Shown here piece after piece: positions 37,820 to 47,197 of a DNA stretch of 64,000 nucleotides. The stretch spans positions 5,463,339 to 5,527,338 of the forward strand of contig NZ_CP036292.1 in the NCBI RefSeq assembly GCF_007751715.1, written 5' to 3'. Source of the stretch: Rosistilla oblonga (GTDB taxonomy: Bacteria > Planctomycetota > Planctomycetia > Pirellulales > Pirellulaceae). Positions within the stretch are counted from its first letter, which is position 1, and every line of letters starts with the position of its first letter. Under the pieces are notes generated by a model. It was not told the DNA's origin, searched no databases, and saw only the letters and a list, made by a program, of their open reading frames with translations. The translations under genes and the position numbers were made by a program.

Positions 37820-40800
37820 TTATTGCCAATCACCCGACAGACGTAAGATGAAGTCGAGTGCTTGGCGATCGGCTTGGTCGCTTCCGCCGCTGGAGATCGC
37901 TTCGACAAACTCGTTCGCGATCGATTCGATCCGCAAGTTTGCCGTCTCCAAGATCGCTTGATCCGCCGCGGCGGAAAGTCGATCGTTGCCGGCGGTGTCG
38001 CGGAAGATCACGTCATCGTCCCCACCGCCCCCTTCGATCCGGATCACGCTGACATCGCTCGCGTTTATCGATTGCGTTGCTCCATTGATCGTCAGGATGT
38101 GCTGCCCCGATGCGCTCGACGCTGGCGTGACCTCGATGATGTCGCGATCGTCGCTTCCCAGAATGGTTAAGGTCGCACCGGATCGCTGCAACTGAACGCC
38201 CTGAACTTCCGATGTCGAGACGGTGTCGCGCTGGATCGGTCGCGAGAGGATACGTCCCGAGTTGACGTATTGGGCTTTCTTTCCCGCTTCCATGAAGCTG
38301 TTGTTTTGCGAAACGCCAGCCGGTTCCAGAACGATACCGGTGATTTGGTTCTCCAAAACCGTCCCGCCCGTGCTGCCAGCAACCGCGTTGCCGTCGTGGT
38401 AATCGGTCGGTTGCTGTTGCGTGACGATGTAGGTTCCCGCGGGCAGGTTGGTGAATTGGTAGCGCCCCAACGCGTCGGTTGCTGTCGCGGCGGTAATCGA
38501 TTGTCCTTGGAGATCGGTTCCCGACAGTCGGACAGTGATCCCGCTGAGCATCATTTCGCCGGCATCGGCGGACGTGTTCTGGTTCGCATCGACCCACACG
38601 CTGCCGGAAATCACGGCGGTTCGTGGATCGTCTTGAATTTCGACGGTGTGCGTGCTCGGGGAACCAACGCTGACCGCCCCATCGACCGCATCTCCCGCGA
38701 CGGCGACCTGGAAGACCGCGGTTTCAAAAGGCTCTTGTAGATTGTCGTCGGTCAATTGCAATTGCACCGGCAACGTCGTTCCCGTTGCGCTTCCGGCGGG
38801 GAAGGTGATCGAGGTCGTCGTCAGCGTGTAATCATCGCTCGATGCTGTCCCTGTTCCGGTGGCGGTGATATTCACCGTGACCGCTTCGCCGATCGATCCG
38901 CCAGCTCCCGCATCCAAGCGGACGTTAAACGAATGCGAACCGGCGGCTTCTTGGACTGTACTGTTGGCGGAGGTGAAAGCGAACTGGGCCGTATCGTCGT
39001 TGGTGATCGTCGCCGTGGCGGAATTGTCGGCAAGCGTCACGCGATCGCTGATTCCGGCCGGCAGCCCCGTCAGCGCCGCGAGTATCAACTGGAACGTTTC
39101 ATTGCGTTCGACTTTGGCATCACTGCCGATTTGCACGACGACGCTGCGTTGGGTGACGCCATCAAACGTGAGCGTTCCGTTGGTGTTCACATAGTCGTTG
39201 TCGGCGAGGGTTGCGGCGCCATCGGACAGCGAATATCCGATCGAGAAGCCCCCCTGCACGATCGCACTGGCTGTCACATCGAAGGTCAACGCGCCGGCCG
39301 ATTCGGAACCGCTGACATCGGCAACGGTGATCGTTGCGGTGTCGTCGTCGACGATCGACGCCGTGACCGAAGTAAAGTCGACGGTCACGCGATCAGCCAA
39401 TTCGTTGGGAACGCCGATCAGATTGCCAAACGCAACCGAAAACGATTCGTTCGCTTCGACGATGTTGTCCGCCGCGACGACGATCCGGACGGTCTGCGTT
39501 TCACCAGCGGTGCCACCGAAGTCGAGCGTCGAATCGACCGCCATGAAGTCGCCGTCGGCCGCTCGCGCGGTGCCATCGACTGTTGCGTAAGGCAAGCTGA
39601 ACGGCGTTTGTATCGGATTCGATAGCGTCACGGTGTAAAAGAATTCGGTGCCGGTGGCCGAGGTTCCTTCGTTCTGCGTGACACTCGTTTGATCGATCGA
39701 CAGGGTGGTCGTATCGTCGTCGACGATCGTCACGATCGCGCGGCTGTCCGGAATGTCGACGCGTTGGCCCGAAGCGAGTTGCTGCAGCTGGCCCAGGTTC
39801 AGTTCAAACGTCTCGTCCCCTTCGACGCGGCTGTCCTTGACGATCGAGACGGTGATCACCCGTGTCTCACCCGCGTCGCCGTTAAACGTGAGCGTGCCAT
39901 CGTTGTCGATGTAGTCGCTTCCCGCGAACGCCGTCCCATCATCGGTCGTGTAGGGCAACACAAAGCCGCCAGGAACGGCATCGGTCAACTGGACCATGAA
40001 CGAGAGGACCGTCGCGTCGTCGCCGGTACCTTCGGTCTCGCTGGGGGCCAGAGGCGAAAGGATCAGCCGCGGGAAGTCATCGTTCTGAATCGTTGCTGTG
40101 GCGGGCGAGCCGTCGATGTTGAGTTCGGTGAGTATCGAAGCCGCAGGCCCCGTCGGCGTCCCCAGCGAAACGGAGAAGGTCTCCGACGCTTCGACGCGAT
40201 CGTCCTGGTTCACATCGATCGTGATCACCTTGGGCGTCGTCGAGCCGTCGAAAAAGACGAGCGTTCCGGTTCGCGCGACGTAATCGTTGTCGGCGACGGT
40301 GGCGGTCCCATCGACTGTGCTAAACGGAATCCGCAACTCGCCTTGGACCGGCGCCGATAATTCGACACGGAAATCGAACGGCGTGGTTGTCTGCGCAGAC
40401 CCTTCGTCGGTCGCGGCTGGCGGAATTAAACGCAGCATCGCCGAATCGTCGTTAACCAAGGTGGTCGTGATCGACGGATCGACCAGCGTCAACTGGCTCA
40501 AGATCTCGGCGGATACGTCGGTGATCGGACCGATCGCCAACTGGAAGGTCTCATCGGTTTCGACCTTATTGTCGCGTGTGATCTGCACGCTGATCGTTTT
40601 TGTCAGCTCGGTCTCGGAAAAAGTCAACGTTCCCGAATTGGCGACATAGTCATCCCCGGCGGTCGCGGTGCCGTTGGAAGTTGCGTAGTCGAGAGAGAGT
40701 CCATCTTGAACGGGGTTGGAGAGCGTGACGGTGTAGTCGATCGTATCGTTTCCACTGGCCGTTCCCTCGTCGCGACTTGTCTGACCCGTGAGCGTGATGG

Positions 40801-43800
40801 TTGCCGTGTCGTCGTTGACGATCGTCAGAGTGATCGGGCTGCCGTTGGTCGTGATCCGTTCGCGAATCGAATCGGTGGTGGCGGTCAACGCGCCCAACGC
40901 GAATTGAAACTGTTCGTTCAGTTCAACGATGTTGTCGTGATTGACCAACACGGTCACCTGATGCGTTTCTCCATCGGTGCCAACAAATGAGAGCGAACCG
41001 TCGTTGTCGACATAGTCGCCGCTGGCCGCGGTGGCTGTTCCATCGTTGGTGGTGTATTCGATATCGAAACCGCCGGTGACATTGCCGGTCAGGGCGAGAT
41101 CAAACGTGAACGCGGTGGTCCCGCCCACGGTCCCTTCGTCCTGAGACGCCGAAACCGCGGTTACCCGCAACCTCGCCGTATCATTGTCGCGATTGATGAT
41201 CGTCAGGTCGCGTGGGTTGAAGCCACTGAAGCGGACGTCGTCGCTGACAACGGGCGACGTGACGATCGTGGTCGCGATGTCGCCGTCGACACTTGCGTCG
41301 TCGACGCCGATGGCCGTCACTCGCTGCGGAACGTCCCAATTATCGGGCGTGAAGATCAGCTGGCTGTGCGAAATCGTGACTTCGCCGCTGTCGTTGGTTG
41401 CCAGGTCGAAGCGAACTTCACCCGTCGGTTGCTTGGTCAGGACGGCATCAAAAAAGGTAGGCGTCCCGTTTTCGGAGGTTTCCAGATCGCCGGCGGGCGT
41501 GAAGCGGACGCCTACCTCGTCGTCGATGTTCGATGCAGTGATCGCGGGAATCACAACGGCCGTATATTTCGCGTCGTCGCTGCTGATCGTTGCGTCGACG
41601 GTATAGTCGACTTGGTCATCTTCCAAGCTGTCATCGACGCCGCTGACCGTGACCGTTTGTGCGATGTTCCAATTGGCGGGAGTGAAGGTCAGCGTTTGCG
41701 GATCGACAGTTCCTTCGGTTGTGTCGGACGAGACAAGCGTCACCGTCACGTCGCTGGTCGGTTCGCTGTTCAAGACGACGACAAATTGATCGGAGGTCCC
41801 GTCCTCGCCGGTCGTTAGATTCCCAGGAGGCGTGACCGTGACACCGGCGGTATCGTCGTTGAGGTTTTGGAACGATTGAGCTGGCAGCGTGAGAGCTGCG
41901 TATTTTGCATCGTCGCTGCTGACACTGAACTGAATCTGGTAATCGATATCCCCGTCGTCGACGTCGTCGTTCACGCCGCTGACGGTGACGCTCTGAGCCA
42001 CATTCCAATTGTCGGCGGTGAAAACCAACGAACTCGCGGAGACGGTCCCTTCGGTCGTGTCGGTCGATGTGATCGCGATCGTGACGTCCGATGTCGGTTG
42101 GCTGTCGAGAACGAATTGCATCGTCGCAGCCGTTCCGGTCCCCGCTTCGCTCGTCTGCGTAGTCGTCGATGGCGTGAGCGTGATCCCGGCGGTATCGCCA
42201 TCGTCTTGGTTGGTCAGCAAAATGTCGCGGGGATCGAATCCGGAGAATAGCGGATCGTCGCTTTGCACGACCGACGTGGTCACTCGGAAATCGACATCGC
42301 CATCGTCAATGTCGTCGTCGACGCCGCGAACGGTGATCGTTTGCGGAACGTTCCAATTGTCCGAAGTGAAGAGGACTGAATCGATGTCGATCGTCGCTTC
42401 GGTTGTGTCGCTGGAGGATAGCCCGATGGTGACGTCGCTGCTGGGCTGTTCGTCCAAGACAATCGTAAACGTCACCTCGGTACCGGTCTCGCTGGTTGTG
42501 GCAGCCGACGGCGCTGAGATCGTGATCGGGACTTCGTCATCTTGATTAGTTACAGTAACCGATGCGATCGGGATCGCGTTGTAGACCGGATCGGTCGACG
42601 TGGCAGTCAGTTGAATCGAGTAGTCGACGTCGCCGTCCTTTTCCGCATCGTCGACGCCTGTGGCGGTGACCGTTTGCGGCACGTTCCAGTTCAACGTGGT
42701 GAAGGTTAACGTTTGCGGAGCGACAGTTCCCTCGGCGGTGTTGTCCGACGCAAGGGCGATCGTGACGTCGGCTGTCGGTTGCGAATCCAACTGCACCGTG
42801 AAGATCGCCACGCCTCCATCTTCGCTTGTCGACAACGGCCCATCGGATTCGATACGAACCCCGGCGACATCGTCGTCCAAATTCGAAACGACAAGGTCCG
42901 CGGTCTCGATCGCGTTGTATTTCGGATCGGCACTCAGGGCATTAAAACGGATCGAATAATCGACCGGACCGTCGTCGATGAAATCATCGACTCCCGTCAG
43001 CGTGACGGTCTGTGGCGTATCCCAGTTGGTGGCGTCGAAGATCAATTGAGTCGGAGCGACGGTTCCTTCGCCGGTATCGCTCGAGATCAGCTCGATAATC
43101 ACCGACGCTGTCGGTTCAGAGTTCAGCGTGACGGTAACCTCGGTCGAACCGTCGGCCGCCGTTTCGCTGGTGGTAACGTCGACACGTGGGCTGACGTTGA
43201 TCCCCGCGACGTCGCCGTTGTCGTTATTGGTCAGCAACACATCGGCCGGCTTGAGCCCTGAAAAATCGGGGTCGTTGCTGACGACAGGCGAAGTGATGAT
43301 GCGGTAGTCGACGTTGCCATCGTCGATGAAATCATCGACTCCCGTGACCGTAACGGTTTGTGGTGTGTCCCAGTTTTGGCTGGTGAACGTTAACGAAGTC
43401 AGGTCGATCGTCGCTTCGCCAAGGTCGCTCGACGAGAGATCGATCCTGACATTGTCGGTCGGTTGCTGATCCAAGACGACGGTGAACGTAACGCTTGTTC
43501 CATCCTCGCTGGTCGCGCTCGACGACGGCGCGGAGATCGTGACCGGAATCTCGTTGTCTTCGTTCGTGATTTGGACGGTTCCGACTGCCAAGTCGTTGTA
43601 TTTGGGATCGGTCGAGGTCAACGCGAAGCCAACGGTATAGTCGACGCTGCCATCTTTCACGTCGTCGTTCTGGCCGACCACGGTGACGGTTTGCGGTTGG
43701 TTCCAATTGGTCGATGTGAATGTCAACGGTTGCGAGCTGACGAGCCCTTCGCTGCCGTCGCCGGATTGCGGAGTGACGGTGACGTTTTGCAGCGGTTGAG

Positions 43801-46800
43801 AAGTCAATTGAACGGTGAACGTTGCCACCGCCGCGTCTTCGCTGGTGACAAGGCCCGTGGCAGGCGTTAGGGTCAGCCCGGCAACATCGTTGTTGGTGTT
43901 TCGTATCGCCTGATCGCTGACTGGCAGATCGTTGTACTTTCCGTCTGCGCTTAGCACGTCAAACCGGACCGAATACGATGCGTCGCCGTCGTCGACGAGA
44001 TCATCGACTCCGGTCACCGTGACGGTCCGGGGCGTGTTCCAATTGCTCGTCGTAAACGTCAACTGGATTGGACTGACAGTTCCCTCGGAGGTGTTGCTGG
44101 ACGTTAGATCGATCGTCACTGGCGCGACGGGCTGTGTCGCCAACGCGACGGTAAAGGTCGCGGTGCCTCCCGCTTCGGTCGTGGTTAAGTCGGGATCGGC
44201 GTTAACGACAACGGCGGCTTGATCGCCAACACTTTGGTTGACAACGGTCACGTCGGCAGGGTTGACGCCACTGTAGTTTGGATCGCTGCTTTGAATCGCC
44301 GACGTAATGATCGTGTAGCTGACGTCGCCATCGTCGATGTTGTCGTCGACGCCGGTCACCGTGAAGGTCTTCGGCTGGTTCCAGTTCTGTGGTGTGAAGA
44401 CGACCGACGCGGGCGATACCGTTCCCTCGGTGAGATCGCTCGACGAGAGGGCGATCGTCACGTTAGAGGTCGGTTCTTTGTCGATGCTGACGCTGAAGGT
44501 CGCCTGTCGTCCGGTTTCGTCGGTGATCGCATCGCCGACCGGTTGAATCGTAACGTTGACTTCGTTATCAGCATTGGTTGCCGAGATCGATGGAGCTTGC
44601 AGGCCATCGTAAGCGAGATCGTTCGATGCGAGTGAGAGGCTGATCGTGTAACCGATATCGCCGTCCTGGACCGGATCGTCGACGCCGGTGAGCGTCACCG
44701 TCTGGGCGACATTCCAGTTGGTTGTCGAAAACGTAATCGGGCTCGGCGCGACGGTTCCCTCGGTGGTGTCGCTCGATGTGAAGCTGACGACCACATTGCC
44801 CGTCGGTTGCGAATCCAAACGGATATTAAAGCTGTCGGTCCCGCCTCCTTCGGTCGTTCGCAGCCCGGAGGTGCGGCTGATCGTAACCCCGGCCGGATCG
44901 TCATCGACATTCGTGACGGGAAGGCTCTGGTTCAGCACGTATTTGGGATCGGTCGATGTCGATGAAACCTGGACTGCGTAGTCGATGTTGCCATCGGAAA
45001 GCGCATCGTTGACGCCGCTGATCGTGATCGTTCGCGGCGAGTTCCAGTTACTGGTCGTAAAGGTCTGGCTCGCGGGTGATACCGTCCCTTCGCTCGAATC
45101 GGACGAAGCAAACGAGACGACAACCGTCGCTGTCGGCTGGCTGCTCAATCGGATCGTGAAGCTCGTATTTTGTTGGGCTCCACTCTCGGCAGTCGTCAGG
45201 CCCGTTGTTGGCGAAATCGTAAAACCTGCCGTGTCGGCATCGTCGGCGTTGGTGAGCGATACGTTGGGGACTTCGCTGGCACTCAGTTGATACTTCGGGT
45301 CGGCCGAAGACGTTGCCGTCGTGATCACGCTGTAAACGATGTCGCCATCGTCGACGTTGTCGTTCAGGCCGGCAACGGTCACGGTTTGGGGCGTGTTCCA
45401 ATTGGTGACGTTGAAGCTGAGCGACGACGTCGACAACGTTCCTTCCGTCGTGTCGGACGACACCAAACCGACAGTCACATTGCCCAATGGACGCGATTGC
45501 AAGCGGACGGTAAAGGTTGCGGTGCTGCCATCCTCTCCCGTGACCAGACCACTGGTCGGCGTGACGACAACTCCCGCGGTGTCGTCATCGACGTTCGTCA
45601 CCGTGACCTCATTGGCACTTAGCGCCGTGTAGGCGGCATCCGATCCGGTCGGCTTGGCCAAGACGATCTTGTACGATTGATCGCCATCGTCGATATCGTC
45701 GTTCTGTCCGGTCACCGTAACGGTTTGCGGGACGTTCCAGTTACTGGTCGTGAAGACCAACTGGCTCGGCGAAACAGTCCCTTCCAACGCGTTGTTGCTG
45801 GACAATGGGATCGTCACCGTCGCGGTCGGCTGGCTGTTCAGCACGACGCGGAACGTATCGGTTCGCGTTCCCGATTCACGCGTTGTCAAACCGGTGGCAT
45901 CCAGGATCGTGATCCCCGCGGCGTCGCCATCGTCAAGATTGGTGACCGAGATGTCCGACGGATTGACGCCGTTGAACTTGCTGTCGGTGCTGGTGATCGC
46001 AGAGGTGATGATTTGAAACGGAACGTTTCCGTCGGCGATGCTGTCGTTGACGCCGGTCACCGTGACCGTTTGGGGCGTGTTCCAATTCGTCGATGTGAAG
46101 CTCAGACTGCTCTTGTCGATCGTCCCTTCGGTGGTGTCGCTCGACGATAGGTTAAACGACACGCTGCCGGTCGGCTGTTCGCCCAGGCGAACTGTAAAGC
46201 TGGAACTGCCGCCGGCTTCACTTGTCTGCAGACCGGTCGTTGGCGTGACGATGACGTTCGATGCGATTTCGATCGATGCCCCAACAACCGTCACTTCCGA
46301 CGCAGGGATCTGACGTAGGTCCCACATTTGAATCGAACGCGTTGGGCCATCGGCGTCGTCGATCGAAAGGTTCAACGTGCCGGGAGCCGATGGGGTGATT
46401 GTCGTCGAGAACAGCAAATACTCAGCCGTCCGCTGAGTGTCGTTCGACGGTGGTGTCGCGTCGGAATCGCTACCGCCAACTTCATCGATCACCCCGACGG
46501 TGTTCAAGTCGCCACCGGTCGACATGCTGTAGCCGGGACCATGGGTGATCGAACCCGATGCGGTAGCCAAGCTGCTGTTGTAGTTCACATCGAGGTAGGC
46601 GCGGAAGATTCCGTCCGGTCCGGTGGTCTGGACGTCCTGGACATACGCGCGCAGCGTGTAGTCCTGCCCTACCGATAGCGACGTCACGGCACTATCCGCC
46701 GCATCGACGAACTCAAAACGCAACTGCACGTCGCCGGCAAGCAGTTGCCGCTGCTCGAGTCGTTCCGACTGCAGCACCCGCCGCCGCAGCGCACGACGCC

Positions 46801-46852
46801 GCGAAGATGTCGATTTTCGTAACAGTTTTCGCAGGGAAAGTGGGGTTCGCAT
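37820..46852 (-). CDS. Giant LEPR-XLL-type surface protein with 15 tandem repeats and Calx-beta-like modules
   Basis: About 3010 residues from ATG 46852 (a GTG at 46900 is possible). A very basic N-terminus leads to LEQRQLLAG (residues 32-40), the planctomycete LEPR-XLL sorting signature. After a 150-residue cohesin-like domain come 15 repeats of about 113 residues (about 200-1890). Each contains a TSE/ED start, SSDTTEGTV, NWNxPQTVTVTGVDD and DDGD. Seven Calx-beta-like modules follow (about 1890-2740; DEGT, DGTA, DYV, NETF, NDD). A Cna-B/SdrD-like domain lies near 2745 (VISGSVWVDANQN, GRYQFTNLPAGTYIV), and a C-terminal tail ends the protein. The many Asp pairs suggest calcium binding. It is probably an adhesin or matrix protein. 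Confidence 0.9.
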   Translation of the reverse strand: MRTPLSLRKLLRKSTSSRRRALRRRVLQSERLEQRQLLAGDVQLRFEFVDAADSAVTSLSVGQDYTLRAYVQDVQTTGPDGIFRAYLDVNYNSSLATASGSITHGPGYSMSTGGDLNTVGVIDEVGGSDSDATPPSNDTQRTAEYLLFSTTITPSAPGTLNLSIDDADGPTRSIQMWDLRQIPASEVTVVGASIEIASNVIVTPTTGLQTSEAGGSSSFTVRLGEQPTGSVSFNLSSSDTTEGTIDKSSLSFTSTNWNTPQTVTVTGVNDSIADGNVPFQIITSAITSTDSKFNGVNPSDISVTNLDDGDAAGITILDATGLTTRESGTRTDTFRVVLNSQPTATVTIPLSSNNALEGTVSPSQLVFTTSNWNVPQTVTVTGQNDDIDDGDQSYKIVLAKPTGSDAAYTALSANEVTVTNVDDDTAGVVVTPTSGLVTGEDGSTATFTVRLQSRPLGNVTVGLVSSDTTEGTLSTSSLSFNVTNWNTPQTVTVAGLNDNVDDGDIVYSVITTATSSADPKYQLSASEVPNVSLTNADDADTAGFTISPTTGLTTAESGAQQNTSFTIRLSSQPTATVVVSFASSDSSEGTVSPASQTFTTSNWNSPRTITISGVNDALSDGNIDYAVQVSSTSTDPKYVLNQSLPVTNVDDDPAGVTISRTSGLRTTEGGGTDSFNIRLDSQPTGNVVVSFTSSDTTEGTVAPSPITFSTTNWNVAQTVTLTGVDDPVQDGDIGYTISLSLASNDLAYDGLQAPSISATNADNEVNVTIQPVGDAITDETGRQATFSVSIDKEPTSNVTIALSSSDLTEGTVSPASVVFTPQNWNQPKTFTVTGVDDNIDDGDVSYTIITSAIQSSDPNYSGVNPADVTVVNQSVGDQAAVVVNADPDLTTTEAGGTATFTVALATQPVAPVTIDLTSSNTSEGTVSPIQLTFTTSNWNTPRTVTVTGVDDLVDDGDASYSVRFDVLSADGKYNDLPVSDQAIRNTNNDVAGLTLTPATGLVTSEDAAVATFTVQLTSQPLQNVTVTPQSGDGSEGLVSSQPLTFTSTNWNQPQTVTVVGQNDDVKDGSVDYTVGFALTSTDPKYNDLAVGTVQITNEDNEIPVTISAPSSSATSEDGTSVTFTVVLDQQPTDNVRIDLSSSDLGEATIDLTSLTFTSQNWDTPQTVTVTGVDDFIDDGNVDYRIITSPVVSNDPDFSGLKPADVLLTNNDNGDVAGINVSPRVDVTTSETAADGSTEVTVTLNSEPTASVIIELISSDTGEGTVAPTQLIFDATNWDTPQTVTLTGVDDFIDDGPVDYSIRFNALSADPKYNAIETADLVVSNLDDDVAGVRIESDGPLSTSEDGGVAIFTVQLDSQPTADVTIALASDNTAEGTVAPQTLTFTTLNWNVPQTVTATGVDDAEKDGDVDYSIQLTATSTDPVYNAIPIASVTVTNQDDEVPITISAPSAATTSETGTEVTFTIVLDEQPSSDVTIGLSSSDTTEATIDIDSVLFTSDNWNVPQTITVRGVDDDIDDGDVDFRVTTSVVQSDDPLFSGFDPRDILLTNQDDGDTAGITLTPSTTTQTSEAGTGTAATMQFVLDSQPTSDVTIAITSTDTTEGTVSASSLVFTADNWNVAQSVTVSGVNDDVDDGDIDYQIQFSVSSDDAKYAALTLPAQSFQNLNDDTAGVTVTPPGNLTTGEDGTSDQFVVVLNSEPTSDVTVTLVSSDTTEGTVDPQTLTFTPANWNIAQTVTVSGVDDSLEDDQVDYTVDATISSDDAKYTAVVIPAITASNIDDEVGVRFTPAGDLETSENGTPTFFDAVLTKQPTGEVRFDLATNDSGEVTISHSQLIFTPDNWDVPQRVTAIGVDDASVDGDIATTIVTSPVVSDDVRFSGFNPRDLTIINRDNDTARLRVTAVSASQDEGTVGGTTAFTFDLALTGNVTGGFDIEYTTNDGTATAASGDYVDNDGSLSFVGTDGETHQVTVLVNHDNIVELNEQFQFALGALTATTDSIRERITTNGSPITLTIVNDDTATITLTGQTSRDEGTASGNDTIDYTVTLSNPVQDGLSLDYATSNGTATAGDDYVANSGTLTFSETELTKTISVQITRDNKVETDETFQLAIGPITDVSAEILSQLTLVDPSITTTLVNDDSAMLRLIPPAATDEGSAQTTTPFDFRVELSAPVQGELRIPFSTVDGTATVADNDYVARTGTLVFFDGSTTPKVITIDVNQDDRVEASETFSVSLGTPTGPAASILTELNIDGSPATATIQNDDFPRLILSPLAPSETEGTGDDATVLSFMVQLTDAVPGGFVLPYTTDDGTAFAGSDYIDNDGTLTFNGDAGETRVITVSIVKDSRVEGDETFELNLGQLQQLASGQRVDIPDSRAIVTIVDDDTTTLSIDQTSVTQNEGTSATGTEFFYTVTLSNPIQTPFSLPYATVDGTARAADGDFMAVDSTLDFGGTAGETQTVRIVVAADNIVEANESFSVAFGNLIGVPNELADRVTVDFTSVTASIVDDDTATITVADVSGSESAGALTFDVTASAIVQGGFSIGYSLSDGAATLADNDYVNTNGTLTFDGVTQRSVVVQIGSDAKVERNETFQLILAALTGLPAGISDRVTLADNSATATITNDDTAQFAFTSANSTVQEAAGSHSFNVRLDAGAGGSIGEAVTVNITATGTGTASSDDYTLTTTSITFPAGSATGTTLPVQLQLTDDNLQEPFETAVFQVAVAGDAVDGAVSVGSPSTHTVEIQDDPRTAVISGSVWVDANQNTSADAGEMMLSGITVRLSGTDLQGQSITAATATDALGRYQFTNLPAGTYIVTQQQPTDYHDGNAVAGSTGGTVLENQITGIVLEPAGVSQNNSFMEAGKKAQYVNSGRILSRPIQRDTVSTSEVQGVQLQRSGATLTILGSDDRDIIEVTPASSASGQHILTINGATQSINASDVSVIRIEGGGGDDDVIFRDTAGNDRLSAAADQAILETANLRIESIANEFVEAISSGGSDQADRQALDFILRLSGDWQ
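41330..46095 (-). repeat. 15 tandem coding repeats of about 340 bp
   Basis: The NW(N/D) codons recur at about 46080, 45738, 45396, 45044, 44709, 44380, 44036, 43706, 43369, 43019, 42684, 42349, 42001, 41661 and 41334, a spacing of 327-352 bp. The copies have diverged at DNA level but keep the protein pattern, so this is an old expansion, not a recent slippage array. Confidence 0.85.
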
Positions 46853-47132
46853 CAAATCTGGCGAGGGTAAAAGAGACGGGACGGGGAAGCGATGGGGCAC
46901 GCAGCGACAAACCGTTGGATACTACTTGGGCCCAAAAAATTCCGCAATTTATTCCATCGCGGGATCGGTTTGTATTACAGGCATGCTAACGATCCGCACG
47001 ATTGTGCCGATTACATCCCCTGAATTGCAAACGGGGGGAGTCGCCAACGTTGGAACCTCGAATGCCTCGGGTGAGTTTGCCTGCCGATGTTTCACGCTTT
47101 TTTTGAGGCGATGGATTTTGTCGGCTACCAAC

Positions 47133-47165
47133 AAAAAAGCGTGTGACGAGAACGCCACACGCTTT
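47133..47165 (-). terminator. Rho-independent terminator downstream of the 48817 gene
   Basis: On the minus strand AAAGCGTGTG (47156-47165) pairs perfectly with CACACGCTTT (47136-47145) around a 10-nt loop and is followed by a run of T residues (A-run 47133-47138 on the plus strand). It lies 33 bp after the stop at 47198. The rest of the 345-bp gap to the giant gene shows no gene. Confidence 0.85.
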
Positions 47166-47197
47166 GCAGACCGTTTCAAGAAGCAACCGGTTGGTCG

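Noticed and set aside
38756-39625. Plus-strand frames inside the giant surface-protein gene
   Set aside because: They recur with the period of the coding repeats on the other strand, as expected for shadow frames.
41330-46095. Regular repeats as a possible CRISPR array
   Set aside because: Spacing is about 340 bp, the units are translated, and no short identical repeats with unique spacers exist.
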